DNA of 64,000 nt from Staphylococcus pasteuri (GTDB lineage Bacteria > Bacillota > Bacilli > Staphylococcales > Staphylococcaceae), in the NCBI RefSeq assembly GCF_003970495.1, contig NZ_RXWW01000061.1, positions 156,543 to 220,542 on the forward strand. The letters run 5' to 3'. Positions 37,516 through 46,457 of the stretch are shown here, piece by piece. The notes under the pieces were generated by a model. That model saw only the letters and a list, made by a program, of their open reading frames with translations, did not search any database and was not told where the DNA came from. The translations under genes and the position numbers were made by a program. Positions within the stretch are counted from its first letter, which is position 1. Each line of letters starts with the position of its first letter.

Positions 37516-38673
37516 GTGATTCTCATAACAATATGTGTTGTGTTGATTCTATGGCTAGGTATTAAAGAAAAAAGGCGCCATGCGAATCGACTTAAGAAAA
37601 TCCCTATACGAATTAATATTAATGGTATTCGAGGTAAATCAACTATTACTCGAATGGCATATAGTGTATTGAGAGAAGATCACTATAGAGTCATAGGGAA
37701 AACAACAGGAACAGACGCACGAATGATGTATTGGTTTACTCAAAAAGAGTATCCAGTAATAAGAAAACCTCAAGGTGCCAATATAGGTGAACAAAGAGAT
37801 ATCATTCGTAAAGTTGTTAAACAAAAAGCCAATGCACTTGTAAATGAATGTATGGCTGTCAATCCTGACTATCAAATTACATTCCAGAAGGACTTAGTAA
37901 AAGCTAACGTGGGCGTTATCGTTAATGTAATGGAAGACCATATGGATGTATTAGGACCGACACTAAAAGATGTAGCACAAGCGTTTACCGCAACCATTCC
38001 TTATAAAGGGAAATTGGTTGTTATGAAAGATGAGTTTACAGACTTTTTTGCTAAAGAAGCTAAAAAACGTAAAACAGAATTAATTGTTGTTGATAAAGAT
38101 AAAATACCTGAATCATACTTAAGAAAATTTGATTATTTAGTCTTTCCAGATAATGTGGCTATTGTATTAGGCATTGCCCAAGCAGTAGGCGTTGATAGTG
38201 AAACAGCGTTAGAAGGAATGTTAAATGCGCCTGCAGATCCAGGTGCAGTTAGAATTAAATATTTCCATGCAAATAACACGAAAAATGTTTTTGTTAATGC
38301 ATTTGCTGCTAATGAGCCAAAATCTACGAAAGCGATATTAAATAAAGTAGAATCATACAATTATCCTTATAGTAAGAAAATCGTCATATTAAATTGTCGT
38401 TCAGATAGAATTGATAGAACTAAATTGTTTGTTGAAGATTTCTTAGAAGATGTGGAATACGATACGCTTATCTGTACCGGAAAAAGTACACAAATGGTAT
38501 CAGATTTGATGCATCGATTACCTGATAAGAAATATTTAAATTTTGAAGGACAAGATTTTACAGAAATAGAAAAAGCTATTATGAAAGAAGCGGACAATGC
38601 ACTTGTCTTTTGTGTAGGTAACATACACGGACCAGGTGGAAGAATAGCGGAATTCATAGAAGGGATAGAATAA
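37516..38673 (+). CDS. capB: Poly-gamma-glutamate synthase subunit CapB/PgsB
   Basis: A protein of 385 residues of the Mur-ligase-like family. A short N-terminal membrane segment is followed by the ATP site INGIRGKSTITR and GTDARMMYWF, NECMAVNPDYQ and VNVMEDHMDVLG. CapB activates and joins glutamate through its gamma-carboxyl to form the polymer, together with CapC. The start is a GTG with GAGAGGG upstream. It opens a tight operon capB-C-A-E-D; capC begins two bases after its stop. Confidence 0.92.
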   Translation: MILITICVVLILWLGIKEKRRHANRLKKIPIRININGIRGKSTITRMAYSVLREDHYRVIGKTTGTDARMMYWFTQKEYPVIRKPQGANIGEQRDIIRKVVKQKANALVNECMAVNPDYQITFQKDLVKANVGVIVNVMEDHMDVLGPTLKDVAQAFTATIPYKGKLVVMKDEFTDFFAKEAKKRKTELIVVDKDKIPESYLRKFDYLVFPDNVAIVLGIAQAVGVDSETALEGMLNAPADPGAVRIKYFHANNTKNVFVNAFAANEPKSTKAILNKVESYNYPYSKKIVILNCRSDRIDRTKLFVEDFLEDVEYDTLICTGKSTQMVSDLMHRLPDKKYLNFEGQDFTEIEKAIMKEADNALVFCVGNIHGPGGRIAEFIEGIE

Positions 38674-38674
38674 A

Positions 38675-39127
38675 ATGATAGGTTCAGAATTATATTTCTC
38701 CTTATTTGTAGGTGTTGTTCTCAGTCTTATATTCGCTGAGAAATTTGGTATTAATCCAGCAGGACTGGTAGTACCTGGTTATTTAGCATTAATTTTTGAT
38801 CAACCCATCATGCTTTTATCAGTATTAATTATCAGTTGTTTAACATTCTTTATTGTAAACAACGGTATTAGTAAATGGGTTATTTTATATGGTAGAAGAA
38901 AATTCGCTGCCATGATTTTAACAGGTATGGTATTAAAATTTATATTTGATTTGATATATCCATTAACCCCATTTGAAATGGTCGAAGTGTCTGGTATTGG
39001 GGTAGTTATTCCTGGTATCATCGCGAACACAATTCAAAAACAAGGTGTTGTAATAACATTATCATCTACTATGTTATTAACATGTATTACATATGTCATC
39101 TTGTTCTTATACAGTTTTATTAATTAA
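38675..39127 (+). CDS. capC: Poly-gamma-glutamate synthase subunit CapC/PgsC
   Basis: A membrane protein of 150 residues with four or five segments, the normal CapC length. The signature FGINPAGLVVPGYLAL is at the N-terminus. With CapB it forms the membrane-bound synthase. A gap of 26 bases separates it from capA; GAACAAGGAG lies in that gap. Confidence 0.92.
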   Translation: MIGSELYFSLFVGVVLSLIFAEKFGINPAGLVVPGYLALIFDQPIMLLSVLIISCLTFFIVNNGISKWVILYGRRKFAAMILTGMVLKFIFDLIYPLTPFEMVEVSGIGVVIPGIIANTIQKQGVVITLSSTMLLTCITYVILFLYSFIN

Positions 39128-39153
39128 TCAAGAACAAGGAGCGCGTAATTACA

Positions 39154-40227
39154 ATGAAAAAGAAAAAACGATTAACACCAAGCGAATGGTTGCTCAAACA
39201 ATCTAAACGTCATAAACGTAGAAACACTTTATACACAGCCATAGTTCTTCTTATCGCTTTAGTATTAATAGTCTTCGCTATTCGCGCAGTTAAAGTGGTA
39301 CCTGTGAAAAGTGATGCAAAAGATCCAAACAGCGTTCGCCTGACCTATTTGGGTAATATCACATTAAATAAACATATACGTCAAAATAATCTCAATAGTG
39401 TATTTTCAGGGTTACAAGAGCCACTGAAGAATAGTGACTTTTCAACGGCATCATTGTTAGTGAATGACTTTGCTAAAGATTCTAAGAAAGAGATTGAGAA
39501 AAATTTAGAAAACATCATGTTCTTGAAAAAGCAGAACATTAAAAGTGTAAATTTAATTAATCAGACTGCAGATAATGTTACTGCAAGAGACTTGATGGAA
39601 AAGGTAGAATCGCAAGCTGGGTATAATTTCCTAACGGGGAATGGTTCTAACCCTATTAATAGTAAAACCGTGCAACAAGATGTTAAAGGTAAGAAAATAG
39701 CTAATGTATCATTTACAGATGTAGAATCAAATTATGCAGAACCACTTAAAAATACGACATCTATCAGTTTGGATCCAGATATTTTTTATCCATTAATTAA
39801 AAAATTAAAACAAAATAATGATTATGTAGTAGTTAATGTTGACTGGGGAATTCCAAACGAAAGAAACGTTACAGATCGTCAAAAAGAATATGCCCATGCT
39901 TTATCCAAAGCAGGAGCAGATGTGATTATTGGACATAATTCAGTTATTCAAAAAGTCGAAAAATACAAGAACACTCCTATTTTTTATAGCCTGGGAAATA
40001 CAACATCAGATGATTTCTTATCGAAAAATCAAAAAGGTATGGTTGTACAAGATGATTGGAAAGATAAAAAACATAAGTTCCATCTCACACCAATTCAATC
40101 GAAAGACGGTAAAATTTCTGAAGATGATATGAACAAAATGGACCAAAGACGCTTTTACAATAATATTAAAGACCAATCAATTGATTTAAAAAAAGCTGAC
40201 GATGGAGGTTATACATTTGAATATTAA
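39154..40227 (+). CDS. capA: Poly-gamma-glutamate export protein CapA/PgsA
   Basis: A protein of 357 residues with a basic cytoplasmic N-terminus, one membrane segment (TAIVLLIALVLIVFAIRA) and an outer CapA domain of calcineurin-like phosphatase fold. VNVDWGIPNER and GADVIIGHNS reflect the usual family motifs HWG and GAHPH in weakened form: the His of HWG is Asp here. CapA is needed for polymer transport or synthesis. The next gene (CapE-like) starts inside its final codons. Confidence 0.88.
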   Translation: MKKKKRLTPSEWLLKQSKRHKRRNTLYTAIVLLIALVLIVFAIRAVKVVPVKSDAKDPNSVRLTYLGNITLNKHIRQNNLNSVFSGLQEPLKNSDFSTASLLVNDFAKDSKKEIEKNLENIMFLKKQNIKSVNLINQTADNVTARDLMEKVESQAGYNFLTGNGSNPINSKTVQQDVKGKKIANVSFTDVESNYAEPLKNTTSISLDPDIFYPLIKKLKQNNDYVVVNVDWGIPNERNVTDRQKEYAHALSKAGADVIIGHNSVIQKVEKYKNTPIFYSLGNTTSDDFLSKNQKGMVVQDDWKDKKHKFHLTPIQSKDGKISEDDMNKMDQRRFYNNIKDQSIDLKKADDGGYTFEY

Positions 40228-40378
40228 AAAACATTGGCTGCCGATCACTGTAATCGTTATTGTAGTAATTATTTTCCTACTCGTCATATTCGCAAGAGCA
40301 AATGAAGGTTTAGATAGTTATGAACAGCAAGAATTGAAAAATGGAGAACAGCAATATCTTTCAAAAGGGGCAAGTTAG
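40217..40378 (+). CDS. capE: CapE/PgsE-like small membrane protein
   Basis: An open frame of 53 codons starting at a TTG and overlapping the end of capA by 11 bases, with GGAGG at 40204-40208 upstream. It encodes a membrane segment (PITVIVIVVIIFLLVIFARA) after a short basic N-terminus, then a polar tail ending at a TAG two bases before the capD ATG. Position, size (47-55 residues elsewhere) and topology match CapE of Bacillus anthracis and PgsE of B. subtilis, small subunits that aid polymer synthesis. Confidence 0.75.
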   Translation: MNIKKHWLPITVIVIVVIIFLLVIFARANEGLDSYEQQELKNGEQQYLSKGAS

Positions 40379-40380
40379 GA

Positions 40381-41982
40381 ATGAACATATATAATAAAGC
40401 AACCTTGACTGTCATATTAATCTTGACCATCATTATTTCGTTTGTATTTTACTATTTTACGAAAGATGAAAAGATTGATAAAGATAAACTATACGAGAAC
40501 AAAATAACAAATCATAAAAAGGCTGGAAATAAAAACTATGGTGTGGCATCTAACAATGCGATTGCCACTAAAATAGGTAACAAGGTTATTGAAGATGGTG
40601 GAAATGCAACAGACGCTGCATTCGCAGTATCATATGCATTAGCGGTTACTGAACCTCATTCATCTGGTCTAGGTGGTGGTGGCGCCACATTAACTTATGA
40701 TGGTACAGAAGGCCAAGTACCAAATTTATATGAATATAAAACATATTCTTCTTATAACTATAAACAAGGAGATAAAATTGGTACGCCTGGTTTCGTAAGA
40801 GGTATGCATGATATGCATGAAAAAGAAGGTAAGATGGATGAGAAGAAACTCTTTGGTTATATTATTCCACTTGCTGAAGATGGATTTGAAGTAGATTCAG
40901 AATTAGAACGTAGTTTGAAAATATATGGTTCTAAAATTGATCGTAATTCACCATTCTTTAAAGGTAAGAAAACGGTCCGTGAAGGTGATGTTGTTAAACA
41001 AGATAAACTAGCGGATACATTAAAGAAAATTCGTGATAAAGGTCCAGATTATTTCTATAAAGATGTAGGTAAAAGTATCTCTAAACAATTGGATAATCAA
41101 TTAACAGAGAAAGATTTCAATACATTTAAAACTGAAAAGAAAGAACCAGTAAGTACAGAGTACTTAGGAAACAAGGTTTATTCAGCTTCAAATCCTCTAG
41201 GAGGAACATTGACACTACAAGGATTAAAAATAGATGAACAAGAAAATCAAGGTACTGCTGATCGTAATAGCTACATTAAAGGTATATTAGAATCTCGTGA
41301 TGTTATGTATAGCAATCGTGACATTGTAAATGGTGCGGAACCTAGTAGCGAAGAACATTTATCAGATGATTATTTACTAGGTGAATTGAACAAAGTAAAT
41401 GTAGGTACAACAGCTGAAGGTGGAAGTGATTTTAATCCAATTCAAACAGATAATACTAGTACAACACACTTTGTTGTTATTGATAAGCAAGGTAAAGTTG
41501 CGAGTACTACCAATACATTATCAAGTTACTTTGGTTCAGGTGACTTTATGAAGGAAGGTTTCTATATGAACAACTCATTAGGAGACTTCTCTAAATCTCA
41601 AGCAAGTCCTAACTATGGTGAAAAACATAAAGCACCACGTTCATTTATTTCGCCATCAATTATAGTAGGTACAGACTTCTATATGGGTATTGGTACTCCT
41701 GGTGGTAACAAAATTCCAACAATGTTAAATGAAGTCATTGTCGATTATTTAAGAGGTGACGGTACCTTACAAGAAGCGGTCGACAAACCAAGATTCTACA
41801 ATGATGGTGGTACCATTTATTATGAAAATGCTACGAGTGACGAAGACTTAGAGATTTTCAAAAATCTTGGATATGGTGTGAAGGAAAAACGAAATGATCC
41901 AAACTTTGGTAGTGTACAAGGAGCAGTATACGACAAGAAAAGTAAGAAAGTAGACGTCGGTTCAGACGTCGGTAACAGATAA
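40381..41982 (+). CDS. capD: CapD gamma-glutamyltranspeptidase
   Basis: A gamma-glutamyltranspeptidase-family protein of 533 residues with an N-terminal signal anchor. The precursor must cut itself before the nucleophilic Thr in NTSTTHFVVID, near residue 362. Substrate-site motifs TEPHSSGLGGGGATL, STTNTLSSYFGSGD and GIGTPGGNKIPTM are intact. In B. anthracis CapD attaches poly-gamma-glutamate to peptidoglycan and also trims it. It is the last gene of the operon; hairpin copy 4 follows 40 bases downstream. Confidence 0.9.
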   Translation: MNIYNKATLTVILILTIIISFVFYYFTKDEKIDKDKLYENKITNHKKAGNKNYGVASNNAIATKIGNKVIEDGGNATDAAFAVSYALAVTEPHSSGLGGGGATLTYDGTEGQVPNLYEYKTYSSYNYKQGDKIGTPGFVRGMHDMHEKEGKMDEKKLFGYIIPLAEDGFEVDSELERSLKIYGSKIDRNSPFFKGKKTVREGDVVKQDKLADTLKKIRDKGPDYFYKDVGKSISKQLDNQLTEKDFNTFKTEKKEPVSTEYLGNKVYSASNPLGGTLTLQGLKIDEQENQGTADRNSYIKGILESRDVMYSNRDIVNGAEPSSEEHLSDDYLLGELNKVNVGTTAEGGSDFNPIQTDNTSTTHFVVIDKQGKVASTTNTLSSYFGSGDFMKEGFYMNNSLGDFSKSQASPNYGEKHKAPRSFISPSIIVGTDFYMGIGTPGGNKIPTMLNEVIVDYLRGDGTLQEAVDKPRFYNDGGTIYYENATSDEDLEIFKNLGYGVKEKRNDPNFGSVQGAVYDKKSKKVDVGSDVGNR

Positions 41983-42009
41983 GATATATCTACAACAGGC
42001 TGTGAAATA

Positions 42010-42282
42010 AATACTAAAATAATAGCACTAAGATGATTTATTTTAATCATCTTAGTGCTTACTTTATACCCAATACTTCGTATTGTATGGCTACGCTATG
42101 CCCAACTTGCTTTGCTTGTAGAAACTGATTTAATCAGTTTCTCTGTGTTGGGTCCCTTCCGATGGTACAGTTTCAGCCAGAAATACTACACAGATAAATC
42201 TGTGAGAATTTCTAAGGTCTTCAACTAGTACTGTTCCCTCAGGAGTCTTGCCATAAATACTACGTATTTATATGTAATTTTA
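42010..42282. repeat. Long intergenic repeat, copy B (inverted)
   Basis: The reverse-complement counterpart of copy A at 32262-32470. It begins with the AGCACTAAG hairpin (42024-42059, copy 4; probable capD terminator) and ends near ATAAATACTACGTATTTAT. It has about 65 additional bases (about 42095-42160) including the perfect dyad AGAAACTGATTTAATCAGTT. No gene is visible in it. Confidence 0.85.
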
Positions 42283-42360
42283 CATTAAAACACTTTGGGA
42301 AAATAAGGCACTTTCGTATAATTTAATAAACATCACTAAACTAAATAAACGAAGTGACTT

Positions 42361-42525
42361 ATGTATAAAGATTATAACATGATTCAACATACGCTACCTA
42401 TGGAAACTTCAGTCCATATTCCCACAAATGATATGTCGCGACATGTTAATGAAATCGTTGAAACAATTCAACTTAATGAATTCGATGAATTCAAACATTA
42501 TCGTGATGCTACGTCATATCATCCT
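42361..42525 (+). pseudogene. IS1272-like (IS1182 family) transposase, N-terminal fragment
   Basis: The first 55 codons (MYKDYNMIQHTLPMETSV, IPTNDMSRHVNEIVETI, then RDATSYHP) match the start of the IS1272 transposase as I recall it. After SYHP the similarity stops and the frame runs into unrelated sequence near the end of the metallo-hydrolase gene. Over 85 percent of the transposase is missing. The remnant adjoins repeat copy B, so this junction has a history of rearrangement. Confidence 0.8.
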
Positions 42526-42544
42526 ATTTTTCTTTTATACTTTA

Positions 42545-43210
42545 TTAAACATTTTCACCATTACGTACTCGATCAATAATATTTTGGACTTGTTGGCGCT
42601 TTTCTTCATCATTTTTTACATAGTAGGCAAGTGGTCCTTCTTTGATTGTGACCCAAGGAACAAGTACATCGAAGTCTAATTCTTTAATCATTTCAAGACT
42701 CTGTATTGATTGTTCTCTGTCACTTGAACCTAGAATAACTGTACGCCATTGATCACCTTCAAAGCATAGGAAATCACCAGTGAATAAATAGCGATGTTTA
42801 CCATTATCCCATAAATATAATGTTGTTCCAGGTGTATGGCCAGGGGCTGGAATCACTTCTAAATCATCATATAACATTTCGCGTTGATTTAGATAACCTT
42901 CGACAGGAATACTAGGTTTTAAAGCTGAAGCATCATTTTCATTTATAAAATAAGGTACATCAATGCTTTTGCTACCACCTAAAGATTCATGATCGTGATT
43001 CATTAACACTTTATCTGCACCGCCTAAAGCGTTAATATCCTTTTCTGATTCTTTTAAATGAGAAGAATGATAAATGATGACATTTTCAGAATCTCGTTGT
43101 AAAACTAATGATTTAAATTCAAATCTAGAGTCGAAAGGTAATTCAGTTGTTGGTGTTGCATAAAGTCCCTCATCAATATATTTTAAATGTTCAAATTGAT
43201 TATGATTCAT
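42545..43210 (-). CDS. Metallo-beta-lactamase-fold protein with altered metal motif
   Basis: A protein of 221 residues with the MBL fold marks APGHTPGTTLYLWD and YLFTGDFL. The usual HxHxDH is replaced by NHDHESLGG (residues 71-79), keeping only two of its histidines, and the last metal ligand position reads VPWVT. Metal binding is therefore weakened or different, and catalysis is uncertain. The ATG at 43210 fits AAAGGA nine bases upstream. Its stop lies 20 bases from the transposase remnant. Confidence 0.7.
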   Translation of the reverse strand: MNHNQFEHLKYIDEGLYATPTTELPFDSRFEFKSLVLQRDSENVIIYHSSHLKESEKDINALGGADKVLMNHDHESLGGSKSIDVPYFINENDASALKPSIPVEGYLNQREMLYDDLEVIPAPGHTPGTTLYLWDNGKHRYLFTGDFLCFEGDQWRTVILGSSDREQSIQSLEMIKELDFDVLVPWVTIKEGPLAYYVKNDEEKRQQVQNIIDRVRNGENV

Positions 43211-43443
43211 ATACATTCATCCTTTGTGAGTAGATTTAATTTGATTTATTATATTTACCCTTTTTATTTTGAAAGATTCTTATTAATGAATAACATGTCT
43301 AATTACCATTAAATAGACAGTTTTTAGTGTGTATATTAAGATGAAACAGTATGAAATATTAATTAGATAGAGTTGTATTGATTATCTAAGGCAACACCAG
43401 TAACTAGATCATTTAATGTTATAAAATAAAAGGTGTGAGATAA

Positions 43444-44923
43444 ATGGATGAAATAGTTCTCGGAGGTAGATTTAGGCACAAGTTCTGTTAAAGTGATAGC
43501 AGTAAATCGACAAGGTAATGTTCTTGATGTGACCAATTCATCGTTATCATTAATACAAGAACATAATGGTTACAGCGAACAAGATCCTGAAGAATGGTTT
43601 CAATCAACAAAAGATGCCATCTCTAGTTTACTAGCATCTTCTAAAATGAAAGATACCGTAGTCAAAGGTATGTCATTTTCAGGACAAATGCATGGTTTAG
43701 TCATGATTGACCAACAAAGTAACGTATTACGAAACGCAATATTGTGGAATGATACAAGAAATTCAGAGCAATGTAAGCAAATTATCAACAAATTAGGTAA
43801 TAGAGTAAATGGTAACCCTGTTTTAGAAGGGTTCACATTACCAAAGATGTTATGGGTGCAACAACATGAGCCAGATATTTGGAAACAGGTTGATCGTTTT
43901 ATGTTACCTAAGGATTATTTGCGTTATCGACTTACTGGTCAAATACATATGGAATATAGTGACGCTGCTGGAACATTGTTATTAGATCCTAAGACTAATC
44001 AATGAAATAAAGATATTGGCGATAAGTTTGAAATTGGTGATATATATCCGCCACTTATTAATTCACATGAGAGTGTAGGCTATTTATTACCTTCAATTGC
44101 TAGTGAGTTAGGTTTAAATGAAGACGTAGCTGTTTTTGCTGGTGGTGCAGACAATGCATGTGGTGCCTTAGGGGCAGGTATTATTCATGATAGAGAAACG
44201 TTGTGTAGTATTGGTACGTCAGGTGTAATATTAAATGTAGAACATCAAAGTGTAACAGAATATGGAAATAATCTTCATTTCTTTAATCATGCGATTCCTA
44301 ACACTTATTATGCGATGGGCGTAACTTTAGCAGCAGGTCATAGTTTAAATTGGTTAAAAGATACGTTCTTTGAAAATGAAAGCTTCGACAACCTTATAAA
44401 ACTAGCATCACAATCTAGGATAGGTGCCAATGGATTGCTATTTACCCCATATATAGCTGGAGAACGTACACCACATGGTGATGCACTAATTAGAGGAAGT
44501 TTTATTGGTATCAGTGATCAACATCAACATTCAGATTTTGTTAGAGCAACGATTGAAGGCATTACGTATTCACTGTATGAATCTATACAATTGATTCGAC
44601 AAGAAGGTAAAGACATAAATACCGTAGTTTCTATCGGTGGCGGATCAAAAAGTGATTTTTGGTTACAATTACAAGCTGATGTTTTCAATGCATCGGTTAA
44701 AAAATTAAAACACGAAGAAGGACCAAGCATGGGAGCTGCTATACTTGCAGCATATGGATTAGGTTGGTATAACTCTATTGAAGAATGTGTTGAGCAATTT
44801 ATTCAAACAGATACAACGTTCGAACCTAATATAGACAGACATCATCAATATCAATATTATTTCAATATATATAAAGATATCTATAAACAAACTAAAGAAA
44901 TAACAGCAATGTTAATTCGATAA
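43444..44923 (+). pseudogene. xylB: Xylulokinase (FGGY kinase), inactivated
   Basis: The gene reads as an FGGY carbohydrate kinase of about 490 codons, most like xylulokinase (VDLGTSSVK, SFSGQMHGLV, AILWNDTR, FAGGADNACGALGAG, GIGEGTSY). Two lesions are seen. Near 43465 an extra base shifts the frame: the ATG frame reads MDEIVLG and then leaves the VDLGTSS frame. At 44003-44005 a TGA replaces the expected Trp codon; the same frame then continues intact to 44923. Decay looks recent. No xylA or xylR is nearby. Confidence 0.85.
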
Positions 44924-44936
44924 TATAAATTATGAA

Positions 44937-44980
44937 GGGGCGTGGTGCAAAATGAAATTTGTAACCACGCCGTTTTATTT
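44937..44980 (+). terminator. Rho-independent terminator after xylB
   Basis: GGCGTGGT and ACCACGCC arms followed by GTTTTATTT. Confidence 0.75.
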
Positions 44981-45298
44981 AATTATGGTAATTATTAATG
45001 GAATGAGAAGGTATGAAACGTTTTGATTAAGTGTAAAACCTTACTATAATGTAATAATTCACTTTATAATTATTTATTACACAAATTTGTGATAAAAATC
45101 TCTAAAAAATTGTGAGCAATTTGTTACAAATTTAGTGTATAAGCGTTAGAATAGTTAAGTCGCCATTATGGTTGTAAAAATGTTACACGAAATAGAGTGA
45201 TTTTACAATTAGATTTATTTTCATGTAAAATACAAACCACTAATAGAATTACTATATAAACGTATTAAGTTTATATAATGTGCATTTTACAATTAATT

Positions 45299-45315
45299 CG
45301 TGAATGATTTCACAT
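45299..45315 (+). promoter_or_regulatory. Rex-like operator before the serine dehydratase operon
   Basis: GTGAATGATTTCACAT is identical to the core of the adh operator at 33577-33592. It lies about 30 bases upstream of the TTGAAA promoter element. Confidence 0.5.
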
Positions 45316-45411
45316 TTTAGTCTTAATTAAACCTTTTTAGTTGTTGAAATCGCTTTCTTAAGGGTGTACGATAACTATGGCTTAAAAATATAAAAGTGAG
45401 GTTTTGGGGAA

Positions 45412-46455
45412 ATGAATATTATCTTAGGAGTGGGTACTTTAGTATTAGTACTTGTAATTATGACGCTATTCTTAAAATTCGCGCCATACGGTAAACAGGG
45501 GTTGCAAGCTTTATCAGGAGCTGCTTGTGCAACGTTTTTACCTCAAGCGTTTTTAAGTTATGCAATTGGTGGCGTATTCCACATTAAATTTTTGCAAGAA
45601 ATTGGTGATTTAGCAGGAAGCTTAAGTGGTATAGCAGTAGGTATACTAACTTGTTTAAATTTAGGCGTATCTCCAGTGTTTGCAGTTATTGTTGGTTTAG
45701 TATTACATGATTTCAAATTATTACCAGCATTTATTGCAGCGTATATTGTGGCTTTTGGAATTAAATTAATAGAGAAAAAAGTTCCAGAAGGACTAGATTT
45801 AATTGTTGTTATTTTATTGGCTCCAGCAATTACATTTGGTTTAGCAAGCGTTATTACACCAGGAGTAATGGCTACACTTAAACAAATTGGTAGTGCGGTA
45901 ACTTCAGTTGGCGACAATAACCCATATGCACTAGCAATTATCTTAGGACTGGTAATACCAGTAACAGGTATGACACCATTAAGTTCAATGGTATTAACAA
46001 GCTTATTAGGACTAACAGGAGTACCGATGGCAATTGGTGCAATGACATGTATGGGAAGTTCATTTGTAAACTACGTATTATTCAGTAGATTACACATTGG
46101 TGGTAAGTCTAAAGCATTTGCAGTTGGTATTGAACCATTAACTCAAATTGATTTAATCGCACAATATCCAGTACAGCTTTACGGTTCAAATGCAATAATA
46201 GGTATGGTTAACGCTTGTATCGTGACATTTATGGGCGTAGTCATCGGCGTTAAAGGTATGGCAACACCAATTGCTGGTGCGATCGTATTATTCGGTTTCA
46301 ACCAACCAGTTAGAGCGATTATTACAATTGTAATTGTAGCTATTGTAAGTATAATACTAGCGTTCATCATGAGTATGATTATTAAAAAATTCAATTTAAT
46401 GAATTTAAGTTTAAATGTACCGAGCAAAAAGAACAAACTTAAGGAGAGTGTTTAG
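45412..46455 (+). CDS. PfoR-like / PTS_EIIC_2 membrane protein, possible serine transporter
   Basis: A polytopic membrane protein of 347 residues with nine or ten hydrophobic segments and GMTPLSSMVLTSLLGLTGVPMAIGAMTCMGSSF, typical of the PfoR family. It is the first gene of an operon with both L-serine dehydratase subunits, overlapping or abutting sdaAB. Import of serine or a related compound is inferred from this context. The older name regulatory protein PfoR reflects an early Clostridium report and should not be taken as function. GAGGTTTTGGGGAA precedes the ATG. Confidence 0.7.
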   Translation: MNIILGVGTLVLVLVIMTLFLKFAPYGKQGLQALSGAACATFLPQAFLSYAIGGVFHIKFLQEIGDLAGSLSGIAVGILTCLNLGVSPVFAVIVGLVLHDFKLLPAFIAAYIVAFGIKLIEKKVPEGLDLIVVILLAPAITFGLASVITPGVMATLKQIGSAVTSVGDNNPYALAIILGLVIPVTGMTPLSSMVLTSLLGLTGVPMAIGAMTCMGSSFVNYVLFSRLHIGGKSKAFAVGIEPLTQIDLIAQYPVQLYGSNAIIGMVNACIVTFMGVVIGVKGMATPIAGAIVLFGFNQPVRAIITIVIVAIVSIILAFIMSMIIKKFNLMNLSLNVPSKKNKLKESV

Positions 46456-46457
46456 TG

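Larger units (their letters stand above)
44924..45411 (+). other. Long regulatory region before the serine operon
   Basis: No gene is seen. It starts with a terminator hairpin (44938-44975). It contains the perfect palindrome CACAAATTTGTG (45080-45091), CRP-like half-sites TGTGA and TTACA near 45110-45130, a Rex-like dyad (45300-45313) and a promoter TTGAAA-N17-TACGAT (45344-45372). Redox and carbon control of serine use is suggested. Confidence 0.5.

Noticed and set aside
42428..42679. Second plus-strand frame over the transposase remnant
   Set aside because: It is out of frame with the transposase similarity and runs into the opposite strand of the metallo-hydrolase gene.
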